Below, piece after piece: positions 26,632-35,732 of a DNA stretch of 64,000 bases. This DNA comes from Pseudomonas akapageensis (GTDB lineage Bacteria > Pseudomonadota > Gammaproteobacteria > Pseudomonadales > Pseudomonadaceae). The notes under the pieces are model-generated. The model made no database searches and had not been told where the DNA came from. It saw only the letters and a program-made list of their open reading frames with translations. The DNA lies in the NCBI RefSeq assembly GCF_011355085.1, contig NZ_VXCP01000023.1, positions 1 through 64,000 on the forward strand, read 5' to 3'. A program made the translations under genes and the position numbers. Each line of letters starts with the position of its first letter. The stretch's first letter is position 1.

Positions 26632-26652
26632 GCAGGCTCCTGGTAAGGGGGT

Positions 26653-26717
26653 ATGTATATCCCGTTGACATATACATTGGCGATACTACACTTGGACATA
26701 CATTGGGTATATCCCAA
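26653..26717 (+). promoter_or_regulatory. vapBC promoter and operator
   Basis: A perfect inverted repeat ATGTATAT / ATATACAT (26653-26660 and 26670-26677, 9-base spacer) overlaps a sigma70-like promoter: TTGACA at 26665 and TACACT at 26687, 16 apart. A second dyad TTGGG-TATAT-CCCAA lies at 26703-26717, just before the vapB start. Autorepression by the VapBC complex is the usual arrangement. Confidence 0.6.
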
Positions 26718-26729
26718 ATGAGGTGAATT

Positions 26730-26960
26730 ATGGAACAAGGTGCAGTATTCAAAAGCAATCGCAGCCAGGCTATCCGTTTGCCCAAGGCGGTCGCATTACC
26801 CGACGATGTTACCCGGGTGGATGTAGTGGCAATAGGGCGAGCCCGACTCATCACTCCAGCCGGTGAGTCCTGGGATAGCTGGTTTGAGGGGGAGAGCGTG
26901 AGCGCCGATTTCATGTCCGAGCGTGAGCAGCCCGCCGATCAGGAACGTGAGATTTTTTGA
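26730..26960 (+). CDS. vapB: Type II antitoxin VapB (AbrB/MazE fold)
   Basis: The 76-residue protein has an N-terminal SpoVT-AbrB fold (FKSNRSQAIRLPKAVALPDDVTRVDVVAIG) that binds DNA as a swapped-hairpin dimer. Its C-terminal tail (WDSWFEGES ... EREIF) is acidic and likely disordered, and should wrap the toxin. It neutralises VapC and represses its own promoter. The start is ATG 26730, with GAGGTG seven bases upstream. The stop overlaps the vapC ATG by one base (TGATG). It is unrelated to the neighbouring core genes and looks like an insertion between the MATE and macroglobulin genes. Confidence 0.92.
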   Translation: MEQGAVFKSNRSQAIRLPKAVALPDDVTRVDVVAIGRARLITPAGESWDSWFEGESVSADFMSEREQPADQEREIF

Positions 26961-27376
26961 TGCTCAAATACATGCTCGATACCAACATCTGCATCTTCAC
27001 CTTGAAGAACAAACCCCAGCAGGTTCGAGAGGCTTTTACCCGGCATCATGGCCAATTGTGCATCAGCACGATCACTCTGATGGAACTCATCTACGGTGCC
27101 GAGAAATCTGCAGCTCCGGAGAGAAACCTGGCTGTCATCGAAGGATTCGCTGCCAGGCTCGAGGTATTGAGCTATGACCGTCAGGCGGCAGCCCATAGCG
27201 GCCAACTCAGGGCAGAGCTGGCAAAGAATGGCAAGCCCATCGGCCCGTACGATCAGATGATTGCCGGGCACGCCAGGTCGTTAGGGCTGGTTCTGGTGAC
27301 CAATAATCTAGCGGAGTTCAATCGAGTGGCGGGGTTGCGGGTGGAAGATTGGGTAAACCCGAATGCTGCCGTCTAA
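26960..27376 (+). CDS. vapC: VapC PIN-domain ribonuclease toxin
   Basis: The 138-residue protein is a PIN-domain endonuclease. The acidic metal-binding residues appear in order: MLDTN (Asp7), LMELIYG (Glu near 43) and GPYDQMIAGHA (Asp near 99), with a final VTNNLAEFNRV motif. VapC toxins of this type cut initiator tRNA or other RNAs when VapB is degraded. The ATG at 26960 overlaps the vapB stop; a TTG three bases earlier would place the start inside vapB and is not needed. It is paired with vapB in one operon. Confidence 0.93.
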   Translation: MLKYMLDTNICIFTLKNKPQQVREAFTRHHGQLCISTITLMELIYGAEKSAAPERNLAVIEGFAARLEVLSYDRQAAAHSGQLRAELAKNGKPIGPYDQMIAGHARSLGLVLVTNNLAEFNRVAGLRVEDWVNPNAAV

Positions 27377-27463
27377 GAGCCATGGCCCCAGCCCGCTTTC
27401 CGGCCCACCCACCGATGTTGATATATAGTTCACCCCTTAGACATCGCTGCCAAAGAGTCTCCC

Positions 27464-30400
27464 ATGCTGAACAAAGGATTGTTTCTGGCTTGTGCGCTTG
27501 CGTTGCTGAGCGCCTGTGATTCGTCCTCGCCGGACAAGCCGGCGCCTGCGTCCGCGCCGACCGAAAAGGTGGTAGCCAAGGAGGCCGTCAAGCCGCGACC
27601 GGTGCAGGATGTGGCGGTGCTGGGGCAGCGTTATGCCGGGCGTGAGCTGACGGTGGTGGATGTCTCGGAAGTGCAGCTCGAGGGAGCCAGTACCCTGTCC
27701 ATTGCCTTTTCGGTGCCGCTGGACCCGGAGCAGAAATTCGCCGACAAGTTGCACCTGGTCGATACCGTCAATGGCAAGGTCGACGGCGCCTGGGAATTGT
27801 CGGACAACCTCATGGAACTGCGCCTGCGCCACCTGGAGCCCAAGCGCAAGCTGGTGCTGACGATCGATGCCGGGCTGCGCGCAGTCAACGGCAAGACACT
27901 GGACAAAGAGTCGGTCAGCCGTCTGGAAACCCGGGACCTGCAGCCGAGCATCGGTTTTGCCAGTCGCGGTTCGCTGTTGCCGACGCGTTTGGCCGAGGGC
28001 CTGCCGGTGATCGCGTTGAACGTCGACAAGGTCGATGTCGAATTCTTCCGCATCAAACCCCAGGCGCTACCGGCCTTCCTCAGCCAGTGGGGACGCAACA
28101 GCAGCCTGCAAGCCTATGAGTCCAAGGACCTGCTGCCAATGGCCGAGCTGGTCTACGGCGGGCGCTTTGATCTCAACCCGGTTCGCAACACTCGCGAAAC
28201 CCTGCTGCTGCCCATCAGCGGGTTGAAGCCATTGCAGCAACCCGGCGTCTACCTGGCTGTGATGCGCGCCGCAGGGACCTACAACTATTCGCAGCCTGCG
28301 ACCTTGTTCACCCTCAGTGACATCGGTGTTTCGGTGCACCGCTATCAGAATCGCCTGGACGTATTCACCCAGGCGCTCGAAGGCGGCAAGGCCCTGGAAG
28401 GGGTCAACCTGGAAGTGCTCGATGTCGATGGCCGAGTGCTTGCCCAGGGCAAGACCGAGGGTGGCGGCCATGCACAACTGGCGCTGCCGCCCAAGGCCGA
28501 TGTGCTGTTGGCGCAACAGGGCGAGCAGACCAGCCTGCTGCGTCTGAACAGCGCCGCGCTGGATCTGGCCGAGTTCAACATCGCCGGCCCCAGAGCGCAC
28601 CCGCTGCAATTTTTCGTGTTCGGTCCTCGTGATCTCTATCGGCCGGGTGAAACCGTGCTGCTCAATGCCTTGCTGCGCGACAACGATGGCCGTGCGGTCA
28701 AGCCGCAGCCGGTGACGGTGGAAGTGCGGCGTCCCGATGAACAGGTCAGCCGCAAGTTCGTCTGGCAGGCCGACGCTTCCGGGCTGTATCAGTATCAATT
28801 GCAACTGGCTGCCGAGTCGCCCACCGGGCGTTGGCAGTTGCAGTTCGACCTGGGGGATGGCAAGCCGCAGCTGTATGAATTCCTGGTCGAAGACTTCCTC
28901 CCCGAGCGTCTGGCGCTGGAGCTCAAGGGCAGTGAAGCTCCGATCGCGCCGGGCGACACGGCCCATATCAAGGTCAATGGCCGTTACTTGTACGGCGCGC
29001 CGGCCTCGGGCAATCGCCTGAGTGGTCAGGTGTACGTGCGTCCGTTGCGCGAAGCGGTCACGGCCTTGCCGGGGTATCAATTCGGCTCGGTCACGGAAGA
29101 CGAATTGAGCCAGGACCTGGAGCTCGACGAGACGGTGCTTGATGCTGCCGGTGAGACCACCATTGCCATAGAAAGCAAATGGGCCCAGGCACGTTCGCCA
29201 TTGAATCTGATCGTCCAGGCCAGTCTGCAGGAGTCCGGCGGGCGCCCCATCACCCGTCGTTTCACCCAGCCTGTGTGGCCAGCCGAGCGCTTGCCGGGTC
29301 TGCGCGGTCTGTTCGAGGGCCAGGAAACCGACGGCGATGCACCGGTCGAATTCGAAGTGCTGGTCGCCGACAACCAGGGCCACAAGCTGGCTGCCGAGAA
29401 CCTCAAGGTCCGTCTGGTGCGCGAACGTCGCGACTACTACTGGAACTACTCGCAGAGCGATGGCTGGAGCTACAACTTCAACGAGAAGTACCTGACCCTG
29501 AATGAAGAAACCCTCAACATCGCCGAGGGCGGGACGGCGAAGATCAGCTTTCCGGTAGAGTGGGGCCCGTACCGCGTCGAGGTCGAGGACCCGAAGACCG
29601 GCATCGTCAGCAGCCTGCGCTTCTGGGCCGGTTACCGCGCCCAGGACAACGCCGAAGGCGGTGCGGTGCGGCCCGACCAGGTCAAGCTGGCGCTGGACAA
29701 GCCTGCATACGCCGATGGCGACACCGCCAACGTGACGGTCACGCCCCCGGCGGCAGGCAAGGGCTACTTGCTGGTCGAATCCAGCGAAGGGCCGCTATGG
29801 TGGCAGGAAATCGACGTGCCGGCCGAGGGTAAAAGCTACGCGATCAAGCTCGACCCCAAATGGACGCGGCATGATCTGTATGTCAGCGCGCTGGTGATCC
29901 GCCCCGGCGAGCGCAAGGCCAACATCACGCCCAAGCGCGCGGTCGGCGTCCTGCACCTGCCCTTGGACCGGGCGCAACGCAAGCTGGCCGTGACTGTGAC
30001 GGCACCGGAAAAGATGCGACCCAAGCAACCGCTGACGGTCAAGCTGCAGGCACGCAATGCCGACGGCAGCGTGCCGAAGCAGGTGCAGGTACTGCTGGCC
30101 GCCGTGGACGTGGGCATTCTCAACATCACCGAATACCCCACGCCCGACCCGTTCTCCAGCCTGTTCGGGCGCAAGGCCTATGGCGCCGACCAACTGGATA
30201 TCTACGGTCAGTTGATCGAAGCCGGGCAGGCCCGCCTGGCCAGCCTGGCCTTCGGTGGCGATGCGGCCCTGGCCAAGGGCGGCAAGCGCCCGGACACCAG
30301 CGTGACCATCGTGGCGCTGCAGAGTGCGCCAGTGACCCTCAACGAGCAGGGTGAAGGCGAGGCCAGCGTCAACATTCCAGACTTCAACGGTGAACTGAGG

Positions 30401-32374
30401 CTGATGGCACAGGCCTGGACCGACGAGCGCTACGGCATGGCCGAAGGCAAGAGCGTGGTTGCCGCGCCGCTGATTGCCGAACTGTCGGCACCACGCTTCC
30501 TGGCCGGAGGCGACCAGACCCGATTGGCACTGGACCTGTCGAACCTGTCCGGCCAGGCACAAAACCTCAGTGTGCAGGTTACCGCTGAAGGACAACTCAG
30601 CCTGCTCGGCATGGCTGAGCAAAACCTGTCGTTGGCCCAGGGGCAGCGTACGACCTTGCAGATTCCGGTACAGGCCCAGGGTGGTTTCGGCCAGGGCCGG
30701 ATCAAGGTCACGGTGCAGGGCCTCGACTTGCCTGGCGAGTCCTTGCCGGCCTTTACCCGCGAATGGACCCTGGGCGTGCGTCCGGCCTATCCGGCATTGC
30801 TCAAGCACTATCGCGCGGTCCTCAAGGACCAGGCCTGGCAGTTGCCTGATGGCGAGCTGGAGGTGTTCGAACCCGCGGGTCGCGAGGCCTTGCTGGCCCT
30901 GTCGAGCCGGCCGCCATTGAATCTTGGTGAGCAGATCCGTGCGCTCAAGGCCTATCCCTATGGCTGCCTGGAACAAACGGCCAGCGGACTGTACCCCTCG
31001 CTCTATGCCGACGCGGCAACGCTTGAACGCCTGGGCCTGGAGGGCGAAGCGCCGAGCGAACGCCAGCGCAAGATCGAGCTGGGCATCGAGCGCTTGCTCA
31101 GCATGCAGCGCTACAACGGCAGCTTCGGCTTGTGGGGCGCGGACGGCGAGGAAGAGTATTGGCTGACGGCCTACGTCACCGACTTCCTGCTGCGTGCTCG
31201 CGAACAAGGCTACGCCGTGCCGGCCGAGGCGCTGAAGAAGGCCAGCGAACGCTTGCTGCGCTACCTGCAGGAACGCAACCTGATCGAGGTCAACTACAGC
31301 GAAGACATCGAACATACGCGCTTTGCCGTACAGGCCTACGCCGGACTGGTATTGGCCCGCAGCCAACAAGCACCCTTGGGGGCGCTGCGCAGCCTGTTCG
31401 AGCGCCGCACCGATGCCCGCTCCGGCTTGCCGCTGGTACAGCTGGCGATCGCTCTGGAGAAAATGGGCGACAAGCCGCGTGCTGATCAAGCGCTGCAGGC
31501 CGGGCTTGCAGCTTCACGTCAGAGCAAGGCCTGGTTGGCCGACTATGGCAGCCCGCTTCGCGATCAGGCGATGATCCTGGCCTTGCTGGAAGAAAACGAC
31601 CTGGCGACGGACAAGCGCGAGGAACGCCTGTTCGAACTCTCCGATCAATTGGCAGCCAGCCAGTGGCTCTCGACCCAGGAGCGCAACGCGTTGTTCCTTG
31701 CCGGTCGTGGTCTGCTCGGCAAACCCGAGGTGCAATGGACCGCACAACTCAATGCCAACGGCCAGATCCGCGAGTTGAGCACCGCGCATCCGGGGTTCAA
31801 GCTCGAAGGGCCGTTGCTGGCTGCGCCGCTCACGATCCGCAATGAGGCCAGCGAGCCGCTTTATCAACAATTGACGGTGTCCGGTTATCCCCGCCATGCG
31901 CCTGCCGCTGGCGGCGAGAACTTGAGCATTCGCCGCGAATACCTGGGCATGAATGGCCAGGCGCTCGACCTCAAGGCCGTCAAGAGTGGCGATCTGGTGC
32001 TGGTGCACCTGGCCGTGAAGGCCAAGCAACGGGTACCCGATGCGCTGGTGGTGGATTTGCTGCCGGCAGGCCTTGAACTGGAAAACCAGAACCTGGCGCA
32101 AAGCGCGGCCAGCCTGGAAAACGCCAGCAGCAAGGTCAAGGAATGGCGCGAGTCGATGCAGAACGCCAGTCTCCTGCACCAGGAATACCGCGATGATCGT
32201 TATGTGGCGGCGTTGAAGCTCGATGGCTATGGCACTACGCATCTGCTGTATCTGGCGCGGGCGGTGACGCCGGGCAGTTATCGGGTGCCGCCGCCGCAGG
32301 TCGAGTCGATGTATCGGCCCGATTGGCAGGCAGTGGGGGAGACGCCGGGGGAGATGGTGGTCAGGGGACGGTGA
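27464..32374 (+). CDS. Bacterial alpha-2-macroglobulin lipoprotein (YfhM-like, thioester type)
   Basis: The 1636-residue protein begins with a lipoprotein signal (LFLACALALLSAC, lipobox Cys near 18) and a short Ser/Pro/Ala linker. A series of MG beta-sandwich domains fills about 60-1100. The thioester motif GCLEQ has Cys1168 and Gln1171, followed by an alpha-helical thioester domain (about 1150-1450) and receptor-binding-like C-terminal domains. It should sit in the periplasm and trap attacking proteases covalently. pbpC follows in the same orientation 473 bases later, with a small opposite-strand gene between. The A2M/PbpC pair is the known partner arrangement for guarding and repairing cell wall. 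Confidence 0.95.
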   Translation: MLNKGLFLACALALLSACDSSSPDKPAPASAPTEKVVAKEAVKPRPVQDVAVLGQRYAGRELTVVDVSEVQLEGASTLSIAFSVPLDPEQKFADKLHLVDTVNGKVDGAWELSDNLMELRLRHLEPKRKLVLTIDAGLRAVNGKTLDKESVSRLETRDLQPSIGFASRGSLLPTRLAEGLPVIALNVDKVDVEFFRIKPQALPAFLSQWGRNSSLQAYESKDLLPMAELVYGGRFDLNPVRNTRETLLLPISGLKPLQQPGVYLAVMRAAGTYNYSQPATLFTLSDIGVSVHRYQNRLDVFTQALEGGKALEGVNLEVLDVDGRVLAQGKTEGGGHAQLALPPKADVLLAQQGEQTSLLRLNSAALDLAEFNIAGPRAHPLQFFVFGPRDLYRPGETVLLNALLRDNDGRAVKPQPVTVEVRRPDEQVSRKFVWQADASGLYQYQLQLAAESPTGRWQLQFDLGDGKPQLYEFLVEDFLPERLALELKGSEAPIAPGDTAHIKVNGRYLYGAPASGNRLSGQVYVRPLREAVTALPGYQFGSVTEDELSQDLELDETVLDAAGETTIAIESKWAQARSPLNLIVQASLQESGGRPITRRFTQPVWPAERLPGLRGLFEGQETDGDAPVEFEVLVADNQGHKLAAENLKVRLVRERRDYYWNYSQSDGWSYNFNEKYLTLNEETLNIAEGGTAKISFPVEWGPYRVEVEDPKTGIVSSLRFWAGYRAQDNAEGGAVRPDQVKLALDKPAYADGDTANVTVTPPAAGKGYLLVESSEGPLWWQEIDVPAEGKSYAIKLDPKWTRHDLYVSALVIRPGERKANITPKRAVGVLHLPLDRAQRKLAVTVTAPEKMRPKQPLTVKLQARNADGSVPKQVQVLLAAVDVGILNITEYPTPDPFSSLFGRKAYGADQLDIYGQLIEAGQARLASLAFGGDAALAKGGKRPDTSVTIVALQSAPVTLNEQGEGEASVNIPDFNGELRLMAQAWTDERYGMAEGKSVVAAPLIAELSAPRFLAGGDQTRLALDLSNLSGQAQNLSVQVTAEGQLSLLGMAEQNLSLAQGQRTTLQIPVQAQGGFGQGRIKVTVQGLDLPGESLPAFTREWTLGVRPAYPALLKHYRAVLKDQAWQLPDGELEVFEPAGREALLALSSRPPLNLGEQIRALKAYPYGCLEQTASGLYPSLYADAATLERLGLEGEAPSERQRKIELGIERLLSMQRYNGSFGLWGADGEEEYWLTAYVTDFLLRAREQGYAVPAEALKKASERLLRYLQERNLIEVNYSEDIEHTRFAVQAYAGLVLARSQQAPLGALRSLFERRTDARSGLPLVQLAIALEKMGDKPRADQALQAGLAASRQSKAWLADYGSPLRDQAMILALLEENDLATDKREERLFELSDQLAASQWLSTQERNALFLAGRGLLGKPEVQWTAQLNANGQIRELSTAHPGFKLEGPLLAAPLTIRNEASEPLYQQLTVSGYPRHAPAAGGENLSIRREYLGMNGQALDLKAVKSGDLVLVHLAVKAKQRVPDALVVDLLPAGLELENQNLAQSAASLENASSKVKEWRESMQNASLLHQEYRDDRYVAALKLDGYGTTHLLYLARAVTPGSYRVPPPQVESMYRPDWQAVGETPGEMVVRGR

Positions 32375-32391
32375 TTTGACCGTAAGAATTT

Positions 32392-32498
32392 GAAGGTCCT
32401 GCGGACCTTATCGCTGGCAAGCCAGCTCCCACAGGGTATGTGCACCGTCGGCCTCTGTGGGAGCTGGCTTGCCAGCGATTCGACCGCGCAGCGGTCGC
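32392..32498. repeat. REP inverted pair with extra hairpins
   Basis: The pair has REP cores in opposite directions (CTGGCAAGCCAGCTCCCACAG and CTGTGGGAGCTGGCTTGCCAG). An AAGGTCCTGCGGACCTT hairpin lies on the left and a CGACCGCGCAGCGGTCG hairpin on the right. It separates the convergent macroglobulin gene and small membrane-protein gene and may end both transcripts. Confidence 0.9.
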
Positions 32499-32506
32499 AT
32501 ACGGAT

Positions 32507-32800
32507 TCAATGAATAATCCAGCTCAACACCCACAACCCCACCAGCATCCAGATCACCCCGACAATGAGCGATGCCTGCATGAAAGCCCTGATCGCCCAG
32601 TACAACAGCATCAGCCCGAGGATCAACGCAACGATGCTGATCAGTGATGTATCCATGCCCAGCGTACGCGAAAGCCCTTCGACAAAATTGCCACCGGCGT
32701 TGCCCAGCAGGTTGGACAATCCACTCAGGGCTTCGACGATAAAGCGGATAACCGCACCCACCGCCTGCCCGAGCCACTCGAAAAAGCTTTCAACATGCAT
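32507..32800 (-). CDS. Small hydrophobic membrane protein, unknown function
   Basis: The 97-residue protein has an amphipathic N-terminus (HVESFFEWLGQAVGAVIRFIVEAL), a Gly/Asn-rich turn (LLGNAGGNFVEGL) and two membrane helices (SLISIVALILGLMLLYWAI and ASLIVGVIWMLVGLWVLSWI). I do not recognise a named family, but similar small proteins occur in pseudomonads. The start is ATG 32800; a longer frame to 32839 covers the intergenic leader. It lies antisense between the alpha-2-macroglobulin and pbpC genes, starting only 47 bases from the pbpC start. A link with that pair is possible but inferred from position only. Confidence 0.7.
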   Translation of the reverse strand: MHVESFFEWLGQAVGAVIRFIVEALSGLSNLLGNAGGNFVEGLSRTLGMDTSLISIVALILGLMLLYWAIRAFMQASLIVGVIWMLVGLWVLSWIIH

Positions 32801-32847
32801 AGTGTGATCCTGATTTCGGCAAATTCCCGGGCCAAGCATAAAGGGCT

Positions 32848-35193
32848 TTGGCCTTGAATATCAGCCCGTTGGCCAAACGTTACGCGGGTGTCTCTGGCGC
32901 AATGCTGGGGTTGCTTGCGCTGTTGTGGCTGGCAGACCGGATCTGGCCGCTGCCACTGCCGGGCGACGATCTCGCCCGGGTGGTGTTGGCCGAGGACGGC
33001 ACGCCCTTGTGGCGCTTCGCCGATGCCGAGGGCGTCTGGCGTTATCCGGTGACCGTCGAGCAGGTTTCGCCTTACTACCTGCAGGCACTGCTGACCTACG
33101 AAGACCGCTGGTTCTACCAGCACGCCGGGGTCAACCCGCTGGCATTGGCGCGGGCCGCCTGGCAGAACCTCAGCGGTGGACGGGTGCTTTCGGGAGGCAG
33201 CACCTTGTCAATGCAAGTGGCGCGCTTGCTCGACCCGCACTCGCGAACACTGGCCGGCAAGCTGCGCCAGTTGTGGCGAACGGGGCAGCTGGAATGGCAC
33301 CTGTCCAAGCAGCAGATTCTTGAAATCTACCTCAACCGGGCACCGTTCGGCGGTACATTGCAGGGGGTGGCGGCGGCAAGTTGGGCCTATCTGGGCAAGT
33401 CGCCGATGCAGTTGACGCCAGCCGAAGCCGCCATGCTGGCGGTACTGCCTCAGGCACCGAGCCGATTGCGTCCGGATCGTCATCGGCAGCGGGCGCAGGT
33501 GGCCCGGGACAAGGTCTTGCAGCGGCTGGCGGATTACCGGGTCTGGCCGCAACAAACCGTGACCGAGGCGCGCCAGGAACCCTTGTTGTTGGCTCCGCGC
33601 CAGGAGCCATCACTGGCTCCCTTGCTGGCGCGGCGGCTGAACGGTCGGGATAGCCCGCCGTTGATCCGCACCACCCTCGATGCCGCGCTGCAACGGCGCC
33701 TGGAGGATCTGTTGCTGGGCTGGCGGGCGAAGCTGCCGGAGCGAACCTCGGCGGCGATCATCGTCGTCGAGGCACAGAACATGGCCGTGCGCGCCTATCT
33801 GGGTTCGGTCGATTTCAACGATGAACGCCGGTTCGGTCACGTCGACATGATCAGCGCCCTGCGTTCGCCCGGCTCCACGCTCAAGCCCTTTCTCTATGGC
33901 ATGGCTCTGGACGCCGGCCTGATCCATTCCGAGTCGTTGCTGCAGGATGTGCCGCGCCGATATGGCGACTATCGACCGGGCAACTTCTCGGCCGGTTTCA
34001 TTGGCGCCGTGCCGGCCAGCTCGGCGTTGGCAATGTCGCTGAACCTCCCGGCCGTGCAATTGCTCGAGGCCTTCGGGCCCAAGCGCTTTGCCGCACAGAT
34101 GCGCAGCGGGGGCATTCCCTTGACGCTGCCGAATCTGGCCGAGCCCAACCTGTCGATGATCCTCGGTGGCGTCGGCAGCCGCCTGGAAGATCTGGTCAGT
34201 GGTTACAGTGCTTTTGCCCGTGACGGCAAGAGTGCCAACCTGCGCCTGCAACCCCAGGATCAACTCCGCGAACGGCGCCTGTTGTCGCCCGGCGCAGCCT
34301 GGATCGTGCGGCGAATTCTGAGTGGTCAGGCACGCCCGGACCGCGATCCCCATGCCGAACTGGTACAACGCCCGGTGCTGGCCTGGAAGACTGGTACCAG
34401 CTATGGATTTCGTGATGCCTGGTCGATCGGCGTCGGGCCGCGTTACCTGATCGGTATCTGGATCGGTCGCCCCGACGGCACGCCGGTGCCGGGTCAATTC
34501 GGCCTGGCCTCGGCGGCGCCGTTGATGCTGCAGGTTCACGATGTGCTGACCAACCGTGACAGCCAGCGCGGCATCGTCGCACCGGTGCAGGCGGTACCGG
34601 CGAATGTTGGCGTCGCCGCAATTTGCTGGCCGCTGGGGCAACCCATGGACCGGCACGACCCCAATTGCCGGCGCCAGCGTTTCGCCTGGACCCTGGACGG
34701 CACTACGCCGCCCACCCTGCTGGCGCAGGATCAACCCTTGAGTGTCGGTTTGCTGGAGAAGGTCTGGGTCAATGACCAGGGTTTGCGCGTAGATGCCCAT
34801 TGCCCAGGTGCTACGGCTCGGGACATTGCCTTGTGGCCCGCACCTCTGGAGCCCTGGTTGCCGCGCGTCGAACGGCGCGAATCGCGCCTGCCGCCCAGTG
34901 ACCCGAGCTGCCCACCACAAGTCCCCGCGGCCACGTCGCCCTTGTCGATCGTTGGTGTGCGCGAGGGTGACCGGCTACGGCGTCCGGCCGCCAGCGTCGA
35001 GGCATTGCGGATCAAGCTGTCTGCCTTGGGCGGCAGTGGCCGTCGCTGGTGGTTTCTCAACGGCGCACCCTTGGGTGAAACCTTGAGCCAGGACAGCCTG
35101 GGGACGAGTTTTGATCAGGTCGGCCGTTTTCAGCTCAGTGTGCTCGACGAAAGCGGGCAGACAGCCCGCATCGAATTCGAAGTAATCGATTGA
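32848..35193 (+). CDS. pbpC: Penicillin-binding protein 1C
   Basis: The 781-residue bifunctional peptidoglycan synthase has a membrane anchor (about 18-33), a glycosyltransferase domain with EDRWFYQHAGVNPLALARA and EIYLNRAPFGG (about 85-260), and a transpeptidase domain with STLK (Ser343), SLN and KTG (Lys514) motifs (about 270-580). A BiPBP_C domain covers about the last 90 residues. PbpC pairs with the upstream alpha-2-macroglobulin in many proteobacteria and may repair peptidoglycan after attack. The start is uncertain: TTG 32848 is listed, but TTG 32854 and ATG 32902 (just before the membrane helix) are possible. It ends one base before the convergent YdcZ-type gene. Confidence 0.93.
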   Translation: MALNISPLAKRYAGVSGAMLGLLALLWLADRIWPLPLPGDDLARVVLAEDGTPLWRFADAEGVWRYPVTVEQVSPYYLQALLTYEDRWFYQHAGVNPLALARAAWQNLSGGRVLSGGSTLSMQVARLLDPHSRTLAGKLRQLWRTGQLEWHLSKQQILEIYLNRAPFGGTLQGVAAASWAYLGKSPMQLTPAEAAMLAVLPQAPSRLRPDRHRQRAQVARDKVLQRLADYRVWPQQTVTEARQEPLLLAPRQEPSLAPLLARRLNGRDSPPLIRTTLDAALQRRLEDLLLGWRAKLPERTSAAIIVVEAQNMAVRAYLGSVDFNDERRFGHVDMISALRSPGSTLKPFLYGMALDAGLIHSESLLQDVPRRYGDYRPGNFSAGFIGAVPASSALAMSLNLPAVQLLEAFGPKRFAAQMRSGGIPLTLPNLAEPNLSMILGGVGSRLEDLVSGYSAFARDGKSANLRLQPQDQLRERRLLSPGAAWIVRRILSGQARPDRDPHAELVQRPVLAWKTGTSYGFRDAWSIGVGPRYLIGIWIGRPDGTPVPGQFGLASAAPLMLQVHDVLTNRDSQRGIVAPVQAVPANVGVAAICWPLGQPMDRHDPNCRRQRFAWTLDGTTPPTLLAQDQPLSVGLLEKVWVNDQGLRVDAHCPGATARDIALWPAPLEPWLPRVERRESRLPPSDPSCPPQVPAATSPLSIVGVREGDRLRRPAASVEALRIKLSALGGSGRRWWFLNGAPLGETLSQDSLGTSFDQVGRFQLSVLDESGQTARIEFEVID

Positions 35194-35194
35194 C

Positions 35195-35647
35195 TCAACT
35201 GCGGCGGATCATCCACACACCACCCAGAATCAGCAACAGCCCGGCGATCTTGCCCAGGCTGGCCGGTGCTTCGCGAAAGCCTGCCCAGCCAAAGTGATCG
35301 AGGGTCATTGCCATCGCCAACTGCCCGGCCAGGACCAGCGCCATGAACAGCATCGCGCCGATGCGCGGCCCGGCGAAGGCCGCCACTGTGATGAAAAAAG
35401 CGCCGAGCAGGCCACCGCTCCAGTGCCACCAGGTCAGCCCCTTGAGGGCCGAGAAGGACGGCATCTCCCGTTGCAGCGCCACCAGGGTCAGCAATGCCAC
35501 CGTACCCACCGCGAAGGAAATCAACGCAGCGGCCAGCACGCTTGAAACACTCTTGGCCAACTGGCCGTTGATACCCGCTTGCAAGGGCAGGAAGGCGCCC
35601 GCGATAAGGGGCAGGCATAACAGCCACCAGGCAGCAGGGGCGGGCAT
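35195..35647 (-). CDS. DMT superfamily inner-membrane protein (YdcZ/DUF606)
   Basis: The 150-residue protein has five predicted membrane helices. It starts PAPAAWWLLCLPLIAGAFLPLQAGINGQLAKSV, a hallmark of the DUF606 (YdcZ) half-size drug/metabolite transporter family. It continues with ALISFAVGTVALLTLV and WHWSGGLLGAFFITVAAFAGPRIG. Members usually form dimers and their substrates are unknown. The ATG at 35647 is preceded by GGAG at seven bases; the TTG codon four codons upstream is less likely. It is transcribed alone and converges on pbpC. Confidence 0.87.
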   Translation of the reverse strand: MPAPAAWWLLCLPLIAGAFLPLQAGINGQLAKSVSSVLAAALISFAVGTVALLTLVALQREMPSFSALKGLTWWHWSGGLLGAFFITVAAFAGPRIGAMLFMALVLAGQLAMAMTLDHFGWAGFREAPASLGKIAGLLLILGGVWMIRRS

Positions 35648-35732
35648 GGCAATCTCCAATCAATAATGGGGTGCCATTATAGCCGTCTGCGCCGGGGTTG
35701 TTACCGGATGTGTTGATCGGTCGGTCAGATTC

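Noticed and set aside
29795..31489. 564-residue minus-strand frame opposite the macroglobulin gene
   Set aside because: Gln/Gly/His-rich shadow without motifs; the macroglobulin thioester and domain structure on the other strand are clear.
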